In this document: positions 1 to 5,098 of the stretch, one piece after another
How positions within the stretch are numbered: position 1 is the stretch's first letter
Layout of the letters: every line of letters begins with the position of its first letter
Assembly: GCA_014377055.1 (NCBI GenBank)
Contig: JACMQJ010000630.1
Coordinates: forward strand, 1 to 5,098
Length of the DNA: 5,098 bases
Direction: 5' to 3'
Source of the DNA: Candidatus Sericytochromatia bacterium
GTDB lineage: Bacteria; Cyanobacteriota; Sericytochromatia; UBA7694; JACMQJ01
Program-made: the position numbers and the translations under genes
Notes under the pieces: generated by a model
The model's input: only the letters and a program-made list of their open reading frames with translations
Databases searched by the model: none
Told to the model about the DNA's origin: nothing

Positions 1-26
1 ACTTGTGATTGACCTACTTCAAACAT
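1..26 (-). CDS. Start of an unidentified gene, cut by the window edge
   Basis: Only the first eight full codons are in the window, reading MFEVGQSQ, so the product cannot be named. The start is well supported: a near-perfect Shine-Dalgarno AAGGAG (34-39) lies 7 bases before the ATG. The gene runs in the same direction as the glycine-rich protein gene that ends 52 bases upstream, and no terminator-like hairpin is visible between them, so the two are probably co-transcribed. I infer a shared operon; the function is unknown. Confidence 0.6.
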
Positions 27-33
27 AATTTTT

Positions 34-39
34 CTCCTT
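34..39 (-). promoter_or_regulatory. Strong ribosome binding site of the edge gene
   Basis: Read on the minus strand this is AAGGAG, 7 bases before an ATG at 26-24. It is the strongest Shine-Dalgarno match in the window and is the main reason for calling the partial gene at the left edge. Confidence 0.65.
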
Positions 40-78
40 AAAATCTATAATCTCTTTAAATATATCAAAATTTTTGTG

Positions 79-852
79 TTATTTGTTTCCCATTATGCTT
101 CTAACACCGCTTGCAATTGCATCTCTTATTCCAGTTTTTCTAAATAAGAAATCAACAGCTACAGCACCGACCAAACCAGCAACTCCGCCACCAATCATTC
201 CGCCCATAGTACTCATACCACCAAGCATCATTGCTGCTCCTGTACCTGCGGCTAAACCACCTATACCTGTAAAGAATCCTACGCTTGTGTCAGCAACTAC
301 ATTACCTGTTGCTTCTGCACCAGTAATTTGATTTTTTGATAATTTCATAATGTTTTCAATACCTGAAAAGACTCCGCCAACTACTGCACTGATACCACCT
401 GCTTTTAAGCCATTGCTTACCATTGTTTTTGAGCCAGAAGGTAATTTTATTGATAATTCAGTATTTCCAATGTCACCACTTATTTTGCTTGAATGATCAT
501 ACTTAATTGAAGCAGCCGTTTTGCTTCCCATCATAGCACCAATACCGCCTCCAGCAATAGCTGTTCCAACTGATACCATACCTGATGATAAGCTAGGGTC
601 ATTATTTGAAGGAGCTGATTGTACATTCTGCATTGTTGCAGGAATTCCTTGTTGTGGAGGATAATATCCTTGAGGAGCACCATTGTTATAACCATCTTGT
701 CTGTAACCAACGCTACCAGCGATATTGTTAACTGATTGATTAACACTTTGTAATGCAGGAGCTAAAACATTTACTGCACCGTTTACAGCACCAACAACTT
801 GTGTTACTTGTGTAATACCGTTGATAATGCCACCTAAGTCTATTCCTGACAT
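79..852 (-). CDS. Glycine-zipper-rich hypothetical protein, 257 aa
   Basis: I do not recognise this protein. It has no cleavable signal peptide. Residues 1-48 are a V/N/Q-rich amphipathic stretch (MSGIDLGGIINGI...). Residues 49-88 are a low-complexity linker rich in Y, P, Q, N and G. Three Gly/Ala-rich hydrophobic blocks follow, at about 91-111, 148-166 and 188-237, with GxxxG-type spacing (for example GGGIGAMMG and GGGVAGLVGA). The tail is basic and amphipathic (FRKTGIRDAIASGVRSIMG). Glycine zippers are known to pack membrane helices or oligomers, so a membrane-inserting or self-assembling role is possible, but that is inference. The ATG at 852 has a good Shine-Dalgarno (AAGGGG, 8-base spacing). 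Its codons look less AT-rich than the neighbouring genes, partly because of the many Gly and Ala codons. It probably shares an operon with the gene at the left edge. Confidence 0.8.
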   Translation of the reverse strand: MSGIDLGGIINGITQVTQVVGAVNGAVNVLAPALQSVNQSVNNIAGSVGYRQDGYNNGAPQGYYPPQQGIPATMQNVQSAPSNNDPSLSSGMVSVGTAIAGGGIGAMMGSKTAASIKYDHSSKISGDIGNTELSIKLPSGSKTMVSNGLKAGGISAVVGGVFSGIENIMKLSKNQITGAEATGNVVADTSVGFFTGIGGLAAGTGAAMMLGGMSTMGGMIGGGVAGLVGAVAVDFLFRKTGIRDAIASGVRSIMGNK

Positions 853-860
853 TTTGTTTT

Positions 861-866
861 CCCCTT
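861..866 (-). promoter_or_regulatory. Ribosome binding site of the glycine-rich protein gene
   Basis: The minus-strand sequence is AAGGGG, 8 bases before the ATG at 852-850. It supports this start over any internal ATG. Confidence 0.55.
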
Positions 867-883
867 GAGATATTATTTATTTC

Positions 884-900
884 CTATAATCTAATTATAG
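884..900. promoter_or_regulatory. 17-bp perfect palindrome overlapping a likely -10 element
   Basis: CTATAAT-CTA-ATTATAG is a perfect inverted repeat with 7-bp arms and a 3-bp centre. Each strand contains TATAAT. On the minus strand, TATAAT at 899-894 would give transcription starting near 887 and a leader of about 35 bases before the glycine-rich gene. No good -35 hexamer is visible at the right distance, which suggests either an activated promoter or a repressor operator placed over the -10. The plus-strand TATAAT (885-890) could serve cheB only with a long leader. Confidence 0.35.
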
Positions 901-928
901 AATGAGAAAGAGCATTCTTGCTACTCAT

Positions 929-950
929 AAGTTAAGGATAACTTAAGTTA
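929..950. repeat. Nested inverted hexamers, possible operator
   Basis: AAGTTA (929-934), TAACTT (939-944) and AAGTTA (945-950) alternate in orientation. This gives one inverted repeat with a 4-bp centre and an abutting perfect 10-bp palindrome AACTTAAGTT (940-949). The cluster sits in the divergent intergenic region, 77 bases or more upstream of the glycine-rich gene and about 120 bases upstream of cheB. A transcription-factor site is a reasonable guess, but AT-rich DNA produces such patterns by chance. Confidence 0.3.
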
Positions 951-1072
951 AAATAAAGTCTTAGATAAGATTAGATTATTTTTTATTTAAAAAATAAAAT
1001 GTAAAAAATTATGTTTTTTATATTATAGTTATATAGGTAATGGAAATATGATAAAAAGTAAATTAGTAAAAT

Positions 1073-2140
1073 ATGATTAAGATACTTGTTGCAGATGACT
1101 CCGCATTTATGAGATCAGCAATAGACAAAATGCTTAGTAGAGATCCTGAATTTAATATAATTGGATTTTGCATCAATGGCTTAGAAGTATTAGAAAAATT
1201 AAAAAACCTTAAACCTGACGTTTTGACATTAGATATAGAGATGCCTGAAATGGACGGATTACAAGTTCTTGAGGAAGTTATGAAGTCAAATCCATTACCT
1301 ATTATTATGGTTAGTTCTTTGACAAATCAGGGTAATGATAAAACATTACAAGCATTAGAAATGGGTGCTTTTGATGTGGTAGATAAACAAAGCTCATCTA
1401 ATCTTCAAAGAGGATCAAATATGTTTGAAGAATTATCAATCAAAATAAAATTAGCAGCCAAATCAAAAATTATTCATACTAAAATACATAGTGAAATAAA
1501 TCAATCAAAAATTAGATTTATTAATGATCATAATGAAAACAATAAGATCTTACTTAAACAAAATAAAGTTTTTTACCCTGAGTTAATAGTAATAGGTATT
1601 TCGACAGGTGGTCCAGCTTGTCTTTACAAAATCATTCCTGATTTACCAAAAGATTTATCTTGCCCTATTATTATTGCCCAACACATGCCTATGGGTTTTA
1701 CCAAAACATTTTCAAAAAGATTAAATCAAGTAAGTGAAATAGAGGTAAAAGAAGCAGAAGATGGTGACATTATCAAATCAGGAATGGTTTTTATTTGTCC
1801 ATCAGGCTTTCAAACAGAAATAAAAAAAATATCGACTAATTACACTATAAGTATCAAAGAAGACAAAGGAGATTATTTATACAAGCCATCAATAGATTTA
1901 TTATTTTCATCTGCATCTCAAGCTTATAAAAATAGGGTTTTGGGTATTATCATGACTGGAATGGGTAATGATGGAACAAAAGGAGCAATAGAAATAAAAA
2001 AGAAAAATGGTAAGATATTTGTTCAATCACCTGACAGCTGTGTTATTTCAAGTATGCCTGATTCAATAATAAAAGAAGGACTAGCTGAAAAAATTTATAA
2101 TGTTGATTCTATCTCCAGAGTAATAAAAGACTTTTTTTAA
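1073..2140 (+). CDS. cheB: CheB, chemotaxis protein-glutamate methylesterase/deamidase
   Basis: CheB is a cytoplasmic response regulator that, when phosphorylated by CheA, removes methyl groups from glutamates of chemoreceptors (and deamidates glutamines) to reset sensitivity. Residues 1-120 are the receiver domain, with acidic pair D8/D9, phospho-acceptor D54 in LDIEMPEMDG, switch S81 and conserved K105. Residues 125-168 are a variable lysine- and asparagine-rich linker. Residues 170-355 are the methylesterase domain with the catalytic triad S177 (GISTGG), H204 (AQHMP) and D300 (TGMGNDG). The length of 355 residues is normal for the family and every key residue is present, so it should be active. 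The start gives the expected N-terminus (MIKILVADDSAFMR), yet no Shine-Dalgarno is visible before it. No cheR, cheA or receptor gene is adjacent, so it stands alone here. Its stop overlaps the end of the convergent acyltransferase gene. Confidence 0.96.
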   Translation: MIKILVADDSAFMRSAIDKMLSRDPEFNIIGFCINGLEVLEKLKNLKPDVLTLDIEMPEMDGLQVLEEVMKSNPLPIIMVSSLTNQGNDKTLQALEMGAFDVVDKQSSSNLQRGSNMFEELSIKIKLAAKSKIIHTKIHSEINQSKIRFINDHNENNKILLKQNKVFYPELIVIGISTGGPACLYKIIPDLPKDLSCPIIIAQHMPMGFTKTFSKRLNQVSEIEVKEAEDGDIIKSGMVFICPSGFQTEIKKISTNYTISIKEDKGDYLYKPSIDLLFSSASQAYKNRVLGIIMTGMGNDGTKGAIEIKKKNGKIFVQSPDSCVISSMPDSIIKEGLAEKIYNVDSISRVIKDFF

Positions 2141-2817
2141 TTAAGAACAGCAGATTTTTGTTCATCAGGTAATAAATCATTTAATTTATGAGAATAGATA
2201 CTTTTTATATACTCTAATTTTTCATTCTCAACAAGATTTTCATTGGGTAAATATTCTTGAGGATAAACCATCTTACCTATTTTTACTTTAATCTTAGTTG
2301 AAAAATTTACTTTTTTGTTTTTACCCCAAGCATTATTTGTATTAATCAATGCAATTGGTAAAAATGGGACAGGATTACTTAATAAAATCCTTGCTACACC
2401 TGATTTGACAGGCATCATCTTACCATCATAGCTTCTTCCACCCTCAGGAAAAATAGCTGCTAACCAGCCATTTTCTAAAGCATATTTTGTATTATCAATA
2501 AATGAAATATCGTTGTGACCTCTACTAACAGCATAAGCCCCACTCCAGTGCATTAATTTATTTAATAGGGGTATTTTAAATAAATCGTATTTTGCCATAT
2601 AAGCTATAGGTTTGGGTATAGCATAGCCAACAAGTGGAGGATCCATGTGACTACAATGATTTGACAAGATAATAAATGTTTGGCTAAAATCAATATTTTC
2701 CTGACCTTCTATTGTGCAACCAAATATACCTCTATAGATCAGCCAAACAAGTACTCTCTGAAACCAATAATATAATCTATATATTTTTACAGAAAATACT
2801 TTATTGTAGTTGGACAT
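2137..2817 (-). CDS. plsC: PlsC-like 1-acyl-sn-glycerol-3-phosphate acyltransferase
   Basis: This family transfers an acyl chain to the sn-2 position of lysophosphatidic acid, making phosphatidic acid for membrane phospholipids at the inner membrane face. The 226-residue protein has the family motifs in order: catalytic NHCSHMD (H54 and D59), the substrate-binding block GAYAVSRG (R99), FPEGGRS at 123-129 (the usual form is FPEGTRS, so T is replaced by G) and a VPFLPIAL segment at 150-157. Residues 13-33 are aromatic and hydrophobic (YRLYYWFQRVLVWLIYRGIF) and fit an N-terminal membrane anchor. The length is typical. No clear Shine-Dalgarno precedes the ATG. It is convergent with cheB and the two stop codons overlap. 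It could act on a different lipid or glycan acceptor, as some members do, so the symbol is tentative. Confidence 0.9.
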   Translation of the reverse strand: MSNYNKVFSVKIYRLYYWFQRVLVWLIYRGIFGCTIEGQENIDFSQTFIILSNHCSHMDPPLVGYAIPKPIAYMAKYDLFKIPLLNKLMHWSGAYAVSRGHNDISFIDNTKYALENGWLAAIFPEGGRSYDGKMMPVKSGVARILLSNPVPFLPIALINTNNAWGKNKKVNFSTKIKVKIGKMVYPQEYLPNENLVENEKLEYIKSIYSHKLNDLLPDEQKSAVLN

Positions 2818-2945
2818 TATTATTTAAAATTGCTTATTATTATCAAGACAAATATTATTTTACATGTTTAAGCTCTATGACTCAAGTACTTAGTTTAATC
2901 AAAATAATATTTAAAGCATTAATAAAGAATGAAAAAAGTAAAAAG

Positions 2946-3392
2946 CTAAAATAGTTTAAAGTAATTTTCAAATAATAAGTTTTCAAAATTAAAGCTAAAA
3001 GGCAGATAAATAAAATAAATTTGAAATTGTTTGCCTACTTTAAAGTGTTCATTGTAGTTCATTATAGTATAAGTACTACCCTTAACAGATGTATCATTCT
3101 GTCGTTTGATAAATTCAAATATGCAGTTAATAAATAATTCTCCATACATATCAAACTTTTTTGCACCAACACCTGATATTTTTTTAATATTATGTTCAGT
3201 AATAGGTTTTTCTTTTGCCATTTCTTTCAGTGTTGCATCACTAAAAATTAGATAAGCAGCGATATTGTCACTATCAGCTATTTGTTTTCTTAATTCTCTC
3301 AATACTTCAAATAGACTACCAGATATTATTTGTTGTTTTGAAGGTTGTCTAACTTTTTGCTCTGCATTTTTCTTAGCATATTCTTGACTAAT
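2946..3392 (-). pseudogene. recQ: Fragment of RecQ DNA helicase (HRDC domain only)
   Basis: The frame is open from just after a TAA at 3395-3393 and encodes a linker (SQEYAKKNAEQKVRQPS) then a clear HRDC domain starting SLFEVLRELRKQIA, with the family signatures YLIFSDATLKEMA and ITEHNIKKISGVGAKKF. HRDC is the DNA-binding module near the C-terminus of RecQ helicases. The helicase core and zinc/winged-helix parts, normally about 450-500 residues before it, are missing: the frame is stopped just upstream and rmlA occupies that side. After KGSTYT (to about 3066), which looks like the start of a further C-terminal domain, the frame enters the 47-bp dispersed repeat and becomes unrelated (…FNFENLLFENYFKLF). 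The gene is therefore broken at both ends. A TTG at 3302-3300 could start a 118-residue product, but it falls inside the HRDC domain and has no useful ribosome binding site. Confidence 0.8.
3013..3059 (-). repeat. Dispersed 47-bp repeat, copy 1
   Basis: This matches 4548-4594 at about 40 of 47 positions without gaps and in the same orientation. Read on the minus strand the core is TGAACACTTTAAAGTAGGC. It begins where the recQ homology ends. In this copy the outer 10 bp is followed by a near-duplicate: TTCATTGTAG (3048-3057) then TTCATTATAG (3058-3067). It is probably a decayed insertion-sequence end. No transposase remains beside it. Confidence 0.7.
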
Positions 3393-3413
3393 TTATTTAA
3401 AGCTGAATTATAT
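3384..3413 (+). promoter_or_regulatory. Probable sigma-70 type promoter for rmlA
   Basis: TTGACT (3384-3389) is followed after 18 bases by TTATAT (3408-3413; the register TATATA is also possible). A transcript would start near 3420 and have a leader of roughly 57 bases before rmlA. The promoter overlaps the broken upstream end of the recQ fragment, so rmlA appears to have an independent promoter rather than relying on a neighbour. Confidence 0.45.
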
Positions 3414-3466
3414 ACACCTAAAAGAATAAATGTTAGAGTAAACATATCTAACATTATTAAGTTTAT

Positions 3467-3470
3467 AAGG
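3467..3470 (+). promoter_or_regulatory. Short ribosome binding site of rmlA
   Basis: AAGG lies 7 bases before the ATG at 3478. It is modest but correctly spaced, and fixes the start that gives the canonical RmlA N-terminus MKGIILAGG. Confidence 0.45.
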
Positions 3471-3477
3471 TATATAA

Positions 3478-4344
3478 ATGAAGGGAATTATTCTAGCAGG
3501 TGGAAGTGGTACACGACTCTATCCTATTACTATTTCTACCATCAAGCAGTTGTTACCAATATATGATAAACCCATGATTTATTATCCTCTAGCAACTCTA
3601 ATGTTAGCTGGGATAAGAGATATATTAATTATCTCAACAAAGAGAGATTTACCATGTTTTATCGAGCTTTTTGGCGATGGTTCTAATCTTGGTCTAAACT
3701 TTTATTATAAAGTTCAGGATGAGCCAAAAGGAATAGCCGAAGCTCTAATAATTGGTGAAGAATTTATAGATAACAAAAGTTCATGGTTAGTCTTGGGAGA
3801 CAATATCTTTTTTGGTCATAATTTAGTAGATATGTTGTCAAAAGCTTGTATTAAAAAAGAAGGTGCAACGGTTTTTGGTTATAATGTATCTGATCCTGAA
3901 AGATACGGTGTTGTTGAGTTTAATACAGATGGTCAAGTTATATCTATTGAAGAAAAACCAGAAAAACCAAAATCAAATTATGCTGTTACAGGACTTTATT
4001 ATTATGATAAAAATGCTCCAACAATAGCCAAATCACTTAAACCCTCGCATCGAGGTGAATTAGAAATAACAGCACTTAATAATGAATATTTAAAACAAGG
4101 TTTATTAACTGTTGAGTTAATGCGTAGAGGTTATACGTGGCTTGATACAGGTACTTACGACTCATTACTCGATGCAGCAACTTTTGTTAGCATTATGGAA
4201 CATAGACAAGGTCTTAAAATAGCCTGTATTGAAGAAATAGCATATAACTTAGGGTATATTGATAAAGAGAAAATACAAGAGTTGGCTTATCCTCTTAGAA
4301 AAAATAGCTATGGAAAATATTTACTAAAAATAATCGGAGAATAA
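3478..4344 (+). CDS. rmlA: RmlA, glucose-1-phosphate thymidylyltransferase
   Basis: This enzyme joins dTTP and glucose-1-phosphate to give dTDP-glucose and pyrophosphate, the first step towards dTDP-L-rhamnose and related sugars of surface polysaccharide. It acts in the cytoplasm, normally as a homotetramer. At 288 residues it is full length. The nucleotide-binding loop GGSGTR (8-13) is followed by K23 and [15 protein letters not shown]80 and G85 correspond to known base-binding positions. GDN (D108) and WLDTGT (D223) supply the metal ligands, and K160 in EEKP contacts the sugar phosphate. Small departures are I22 where serine is usual (SKQ) and GIAEA instead of the common GLAQA. It is the only intact gene in a stretch of broken ones. 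No rmlB, rmlC or rmlD is nearby, so the rest of the pathway must lie elsewhere or be missing. The alternative symbol is rfbA. Confidence 0.96.
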   Translation: MKGIILAGGSGTRLYPITISTIKQLLPIYDKPMIYYPLATLMLAGIRDILIISTKRDLPCFIELFGDGSNLGLNFYYKVQDEPKGIAEALIIGEEFIDNKSSWLVLGDNIFFGHNLVDMLSKACIKKEGATVFGYNVSDPERYGVVEFNTDGQVISIEEKPEKPKSNYAVTGLYYYDKNAPTIAKSLKPSHRGELEITALNNEYLKQGLLTVELMRRGYTWLDTGTYDSLLDAATFVSIMEHRQGLKIACIEEIAYNLGYIDKEKIQELAYPLRKNSYGKYLLKIIGE

Positions 4345-4569
4345 ATTAAATATTAGTTTGATTACAATTTTTTAATTAAATAAATTAATATTATTTTTAT
4401 CTTAAAGGGAGCATTATATTTCTTCTCTGATTGATAATAATACCAATTTTGATTTGAAATTAGCATCACATACATTACTTACTTCTTATCACTTTTTATG
4501 ACCTCTCTTTAAATTTATACTAACATTTTTAACCTATTCTCTCAAGGGAATAAATATGAAATTGTTCGT
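4345..4569. other. Non-coding AT-rich stretch after rmlA
   Basis: All frames carry frequent stops and I see no gene. The first 60 bases after the rmlA stop are almost pure A and T with short inverted repeats (TTAATTAAATAAATTAA) but no G+C stem, so no confident terminator. A degenerate copy of the dispersed repeat lies at 4401-4418, and the main copy begins at 4548. On the minus strand, 4526 down to about 4480 has an ATG followed by frame-broken codons that faintly resemble the first residues of an IS3-type OrfA. I regard that as speculative. Confidence 0.5.
4401..4418 (-). repeat. Dispersed repeat, short degenerate copy 3
   Basis: CTTAAAGGGAGCATTATA aligns with CTTTAAAGGGTGCATTATA of copy 2 (4573-4591), with one missing T and one substitution. 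The orientation is the same as in the other two copies. Only the outermost part of the repeat is preserved. It lies 56 bases after the rmlA stop. Confidence 0.5.
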
Positions 4570-4594
4570 CTACTTTAAAGGGTGCATTATAGTT
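4548..4594 (-). repeat. Dispersed 47-bp repeat, copy 2 (insertion-sequence-like end)
   Basis: About 85% identical to 3013-3059. On the minus strand the outer part reads TGCACCCTTTAAAGTAGAC (4586-4568), which resembles the TG-starting terminal inverted repeats of IS3/IS150-type elements (I compare from memory, without a search). It begins where the glycosyltransferase homology stops and supplies that fragment's stop codon. All copies are direct, so this is not a simple inverted pair around one element. Confidence 0.7.
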
Positions 4595-4746
4595 TTAAAA
4601 AATGACTTAACTATTTCTTTTGTTTTATCTGTCGAACCTGTATCTAAAACTATTATTTCATTAGCTATATCATAAACAGATTCTATACATTGACTTATGT
4701 AAGCTTCCTCATTCTTTGCTGCGATACAAACACTGATATTATTCAT
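4570..4746 (-). pseudogene. N-terminal stub of a family 2 glycosyltransferase
   Basis: Starting at ATG 4746 the frame encodes MNNISVCIAAKNEEAYISQ, then IESVYDIANEIIVLDTGSTD and KTKEIVKSFF. These are the nucleotide-sugar-binding start of the GT2 (GT-A) fold: the beta-1 strand with KNEE, and the LDTGSTD block holding a conserved Asp. Such enzymes (WaaE-like and related) add sugars to lipopolysaccharide or other surface glycans. A whole enzyme is usually 250 residues or more, but here homology ends after about 51 codons, where the dispersed repeat begins, and translation stops at TAG 4572-4570. The catalytic DxD and everything after it are missing, so the product should be inactive. The start looks genuine although no strong Shine-Dalgarno is present. 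Together with rmlA it hints at a disrupted polysaccharide locus. Confidence 0.8.
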
Positions 4747-4913
4747 GAAATACTCTTAAATTATTATGTTGAGAGCTAATAACTATCATAACTTCTTTGA
4801 AATATATTTAACACTAAGGTTAAGTTAAATTTATAATATCTAATAAAAAGGATTCCCAAACTAATTACTATACTAAGTCTATCGCTTACATAAGAACTAA
4901 ATAATGTCCATAT

Positions 4914-4937
4914 AACAAGGGGTTTAAACTCCTTGTT
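4914..4937. repeat. Inverted repeat, possible weak terminator
   Basis: AACAAGG (4914-4920) and CCTTGTT (4931-4937) are perfect arms around an inner palindrome GTTTAAAC (4922-4929). The flanking pair 4921/4930 is G-T on the plus strand, so plus-strand RNA could form a longer stem. It begins 5 bases after the stop of the minus-strand gene at the right edge, as a terminator would. However, no run of T follows on either strand, so the role is uncertain. Confidence 0.3.
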
Positions 4938-4941
4938 GTGT

Positions 4942-5097
4942 TCAAGCCAAAGACCACTCAAATCTTATTGGTACAGTACAAACTTCTACAATGAGATTTA
5001 GTATTCTAACATATCCATCCAAAGAAGTTAATTTTTCTATATGTTTAATCTCTTGCTCAATTTTTTCTATTTCATTATTACATTCTTTTACGTCAGC
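4942..5097 (-). CDS. C-terminal end of an unidentified protein, cut by the window edge
   Basis: The frame is open from the right edge for 51 codons to TGA at 4944-4942. It begins with a charged, probably coiled-coil helix (NNEIEKIEQEIKHIEKL) and ends LNLIVEVCTVPIRFEWSLA. I do not recognise the family. An open frame of this length is uncommon by chance in such AT-rich DNA, and the composition looks protein-like, so I think it is real. It reads in the same direction as the glycosyltransferase stub 195 bases further on and may be an upstream neighbour in the same locus. Whether this is the natural C-terminus or another truncated end cannot be told here. Confidence 0.45.
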   Translation of the reverse strand, partial: ADVKECNNEIEKIEQEIKHIEKLTSLDGYVRILNLIVEVCTVPIRFEWSLA

Positions 5098-5098
5098 A

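Noticed and set aside
66..77. AT-rich inverted repeat CAAAATTTTTG as terminator of the glycine-rich gene
   Set aside because: It has no G+C stem and is followed closely by a strong ribosome binding site for a gene in the same direction, so a terminator there is unlikely.
74..331. Plus-strand open frame of 85 codons rich in P, A, I and T
   Set aside because: It lies wholly opposite the better-supported glycine-rich gene and its Pro/Ala/Thr composition is what antisense glycine and alanine codons give. It has no ribosome binding site.
531..746. Minus-strand open frame of 71 codons inside the glycine-rich gene
   Set aside because: It is in another frame of the same strand, has no ribosome binding site, and its composition is not protein-like.
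2712..2954. Plus-strand open frame of 80 codons over the start of plsC
   Set aside because: It is largely antisense to the conserved plsC N-terminus and the rest is AT-rich low-complexity sequence with no recognisable domain.
2942..3000. Direct repeat AAAGCTAAAA at 2942-2951 and 2991-3000
   Set aside because: Ten AT-rich bases repeated once within 60 bp is weak evidence, and nothing else connects the two sites.
3345..3566. Plus-strand open frame of 73 codons running into rmlA
   Set aside because: It overlaps the rmlA start in another frame and the recQ fragment on the other strand, and shows no domain or ribosome binding site.
4363..4397. A+T-only inverted repeats after rmlA as a terminator
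   Set aside because: The possible stems contain only A-T pairs and would be unstable. Such patterns arise readily by chance in this composition.
4776..4961. Minus-strand open frame of 61 codons with hydrophobic stretches
   Set aside because: It needs a TTG start inside the partial gene at the right edge and follows a stop four codons or fewer upstream. I see no family resemblance. It could be a frame-shifted continuation of the edge gene, but nothing shows this.

Overview
This is an AT-rich bacterial window (by eye around 30% G+C). The gene content is a CheB chemotaxis methylesterase, a PlsC-type acyltransferase, RmlA and a glycosyltransferase fragment. This points to a motile bacterium, probably Gram-negative, that makes dTDP-sugar-based surface polysaccharide. 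The sequence alone does not fix the phylum. An AT-rich host-associated lineage (for example gut Vampirovibrionia/Melainabacteria or an intracellular proteobacterium) would fit, but that is a guess.

Layout. Positions 1-852 hold a minus-strand pair: a 257-residue protein rich in glycine-zipper segments (79-852), followed after 52 bases by the first codons of another gene (1-26) behind an excellent Shine-Dalgarno site. Positions 853-1072 are a divergent intergenic region with a perfect 17-bp palindrome and a nested set of inverted hexamers. Positions 1073-2140 carry a complete cheB on the plus strand. It overlaps tail-to-tail by four bases with a complete minus-strand plsC-like gene (2137-2817).

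From about 2946 to the right edge the window looks like a rearranged accessory region. It holds a C-terminal recQ fragment (minus), an intact rmlA (plus, 3478-4344) with its own likely promoter, and a 51-codon N-terminal stub of a family 2 glycosyltransferase (minus). At the right edge is the end of an unidentified minus-strand gene. A 47-bp repeat, about 85% identical between two copies, sits exactly where the recQ and glycosyltransferase homology stops. A shorter third copy lies just after rmlA. All three copies point the same way. Read on the minus strand, the core (TGCACCCTTTAAAGTAGAC) resembles the ends of IS3/IS150-type insertion sequences, so these are best explained as decayed insertion-sequence ends, although no intact transposase is present.

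How the genes work together. CheB, PlsC and the glycine-rich pair do not form an obvious pathway. RmlA and the broken glycosyltransferase both belong to surface glycan synthesis and suggest the edge of a polysaccharide locus that has been cut up by mobile DNA. I see no tRNA, rRNA, CRISPR array or convincing new multi-gene system. The most interesting items are the repeat family at the gene break points and the uncharacterised glycine-zipper protein.
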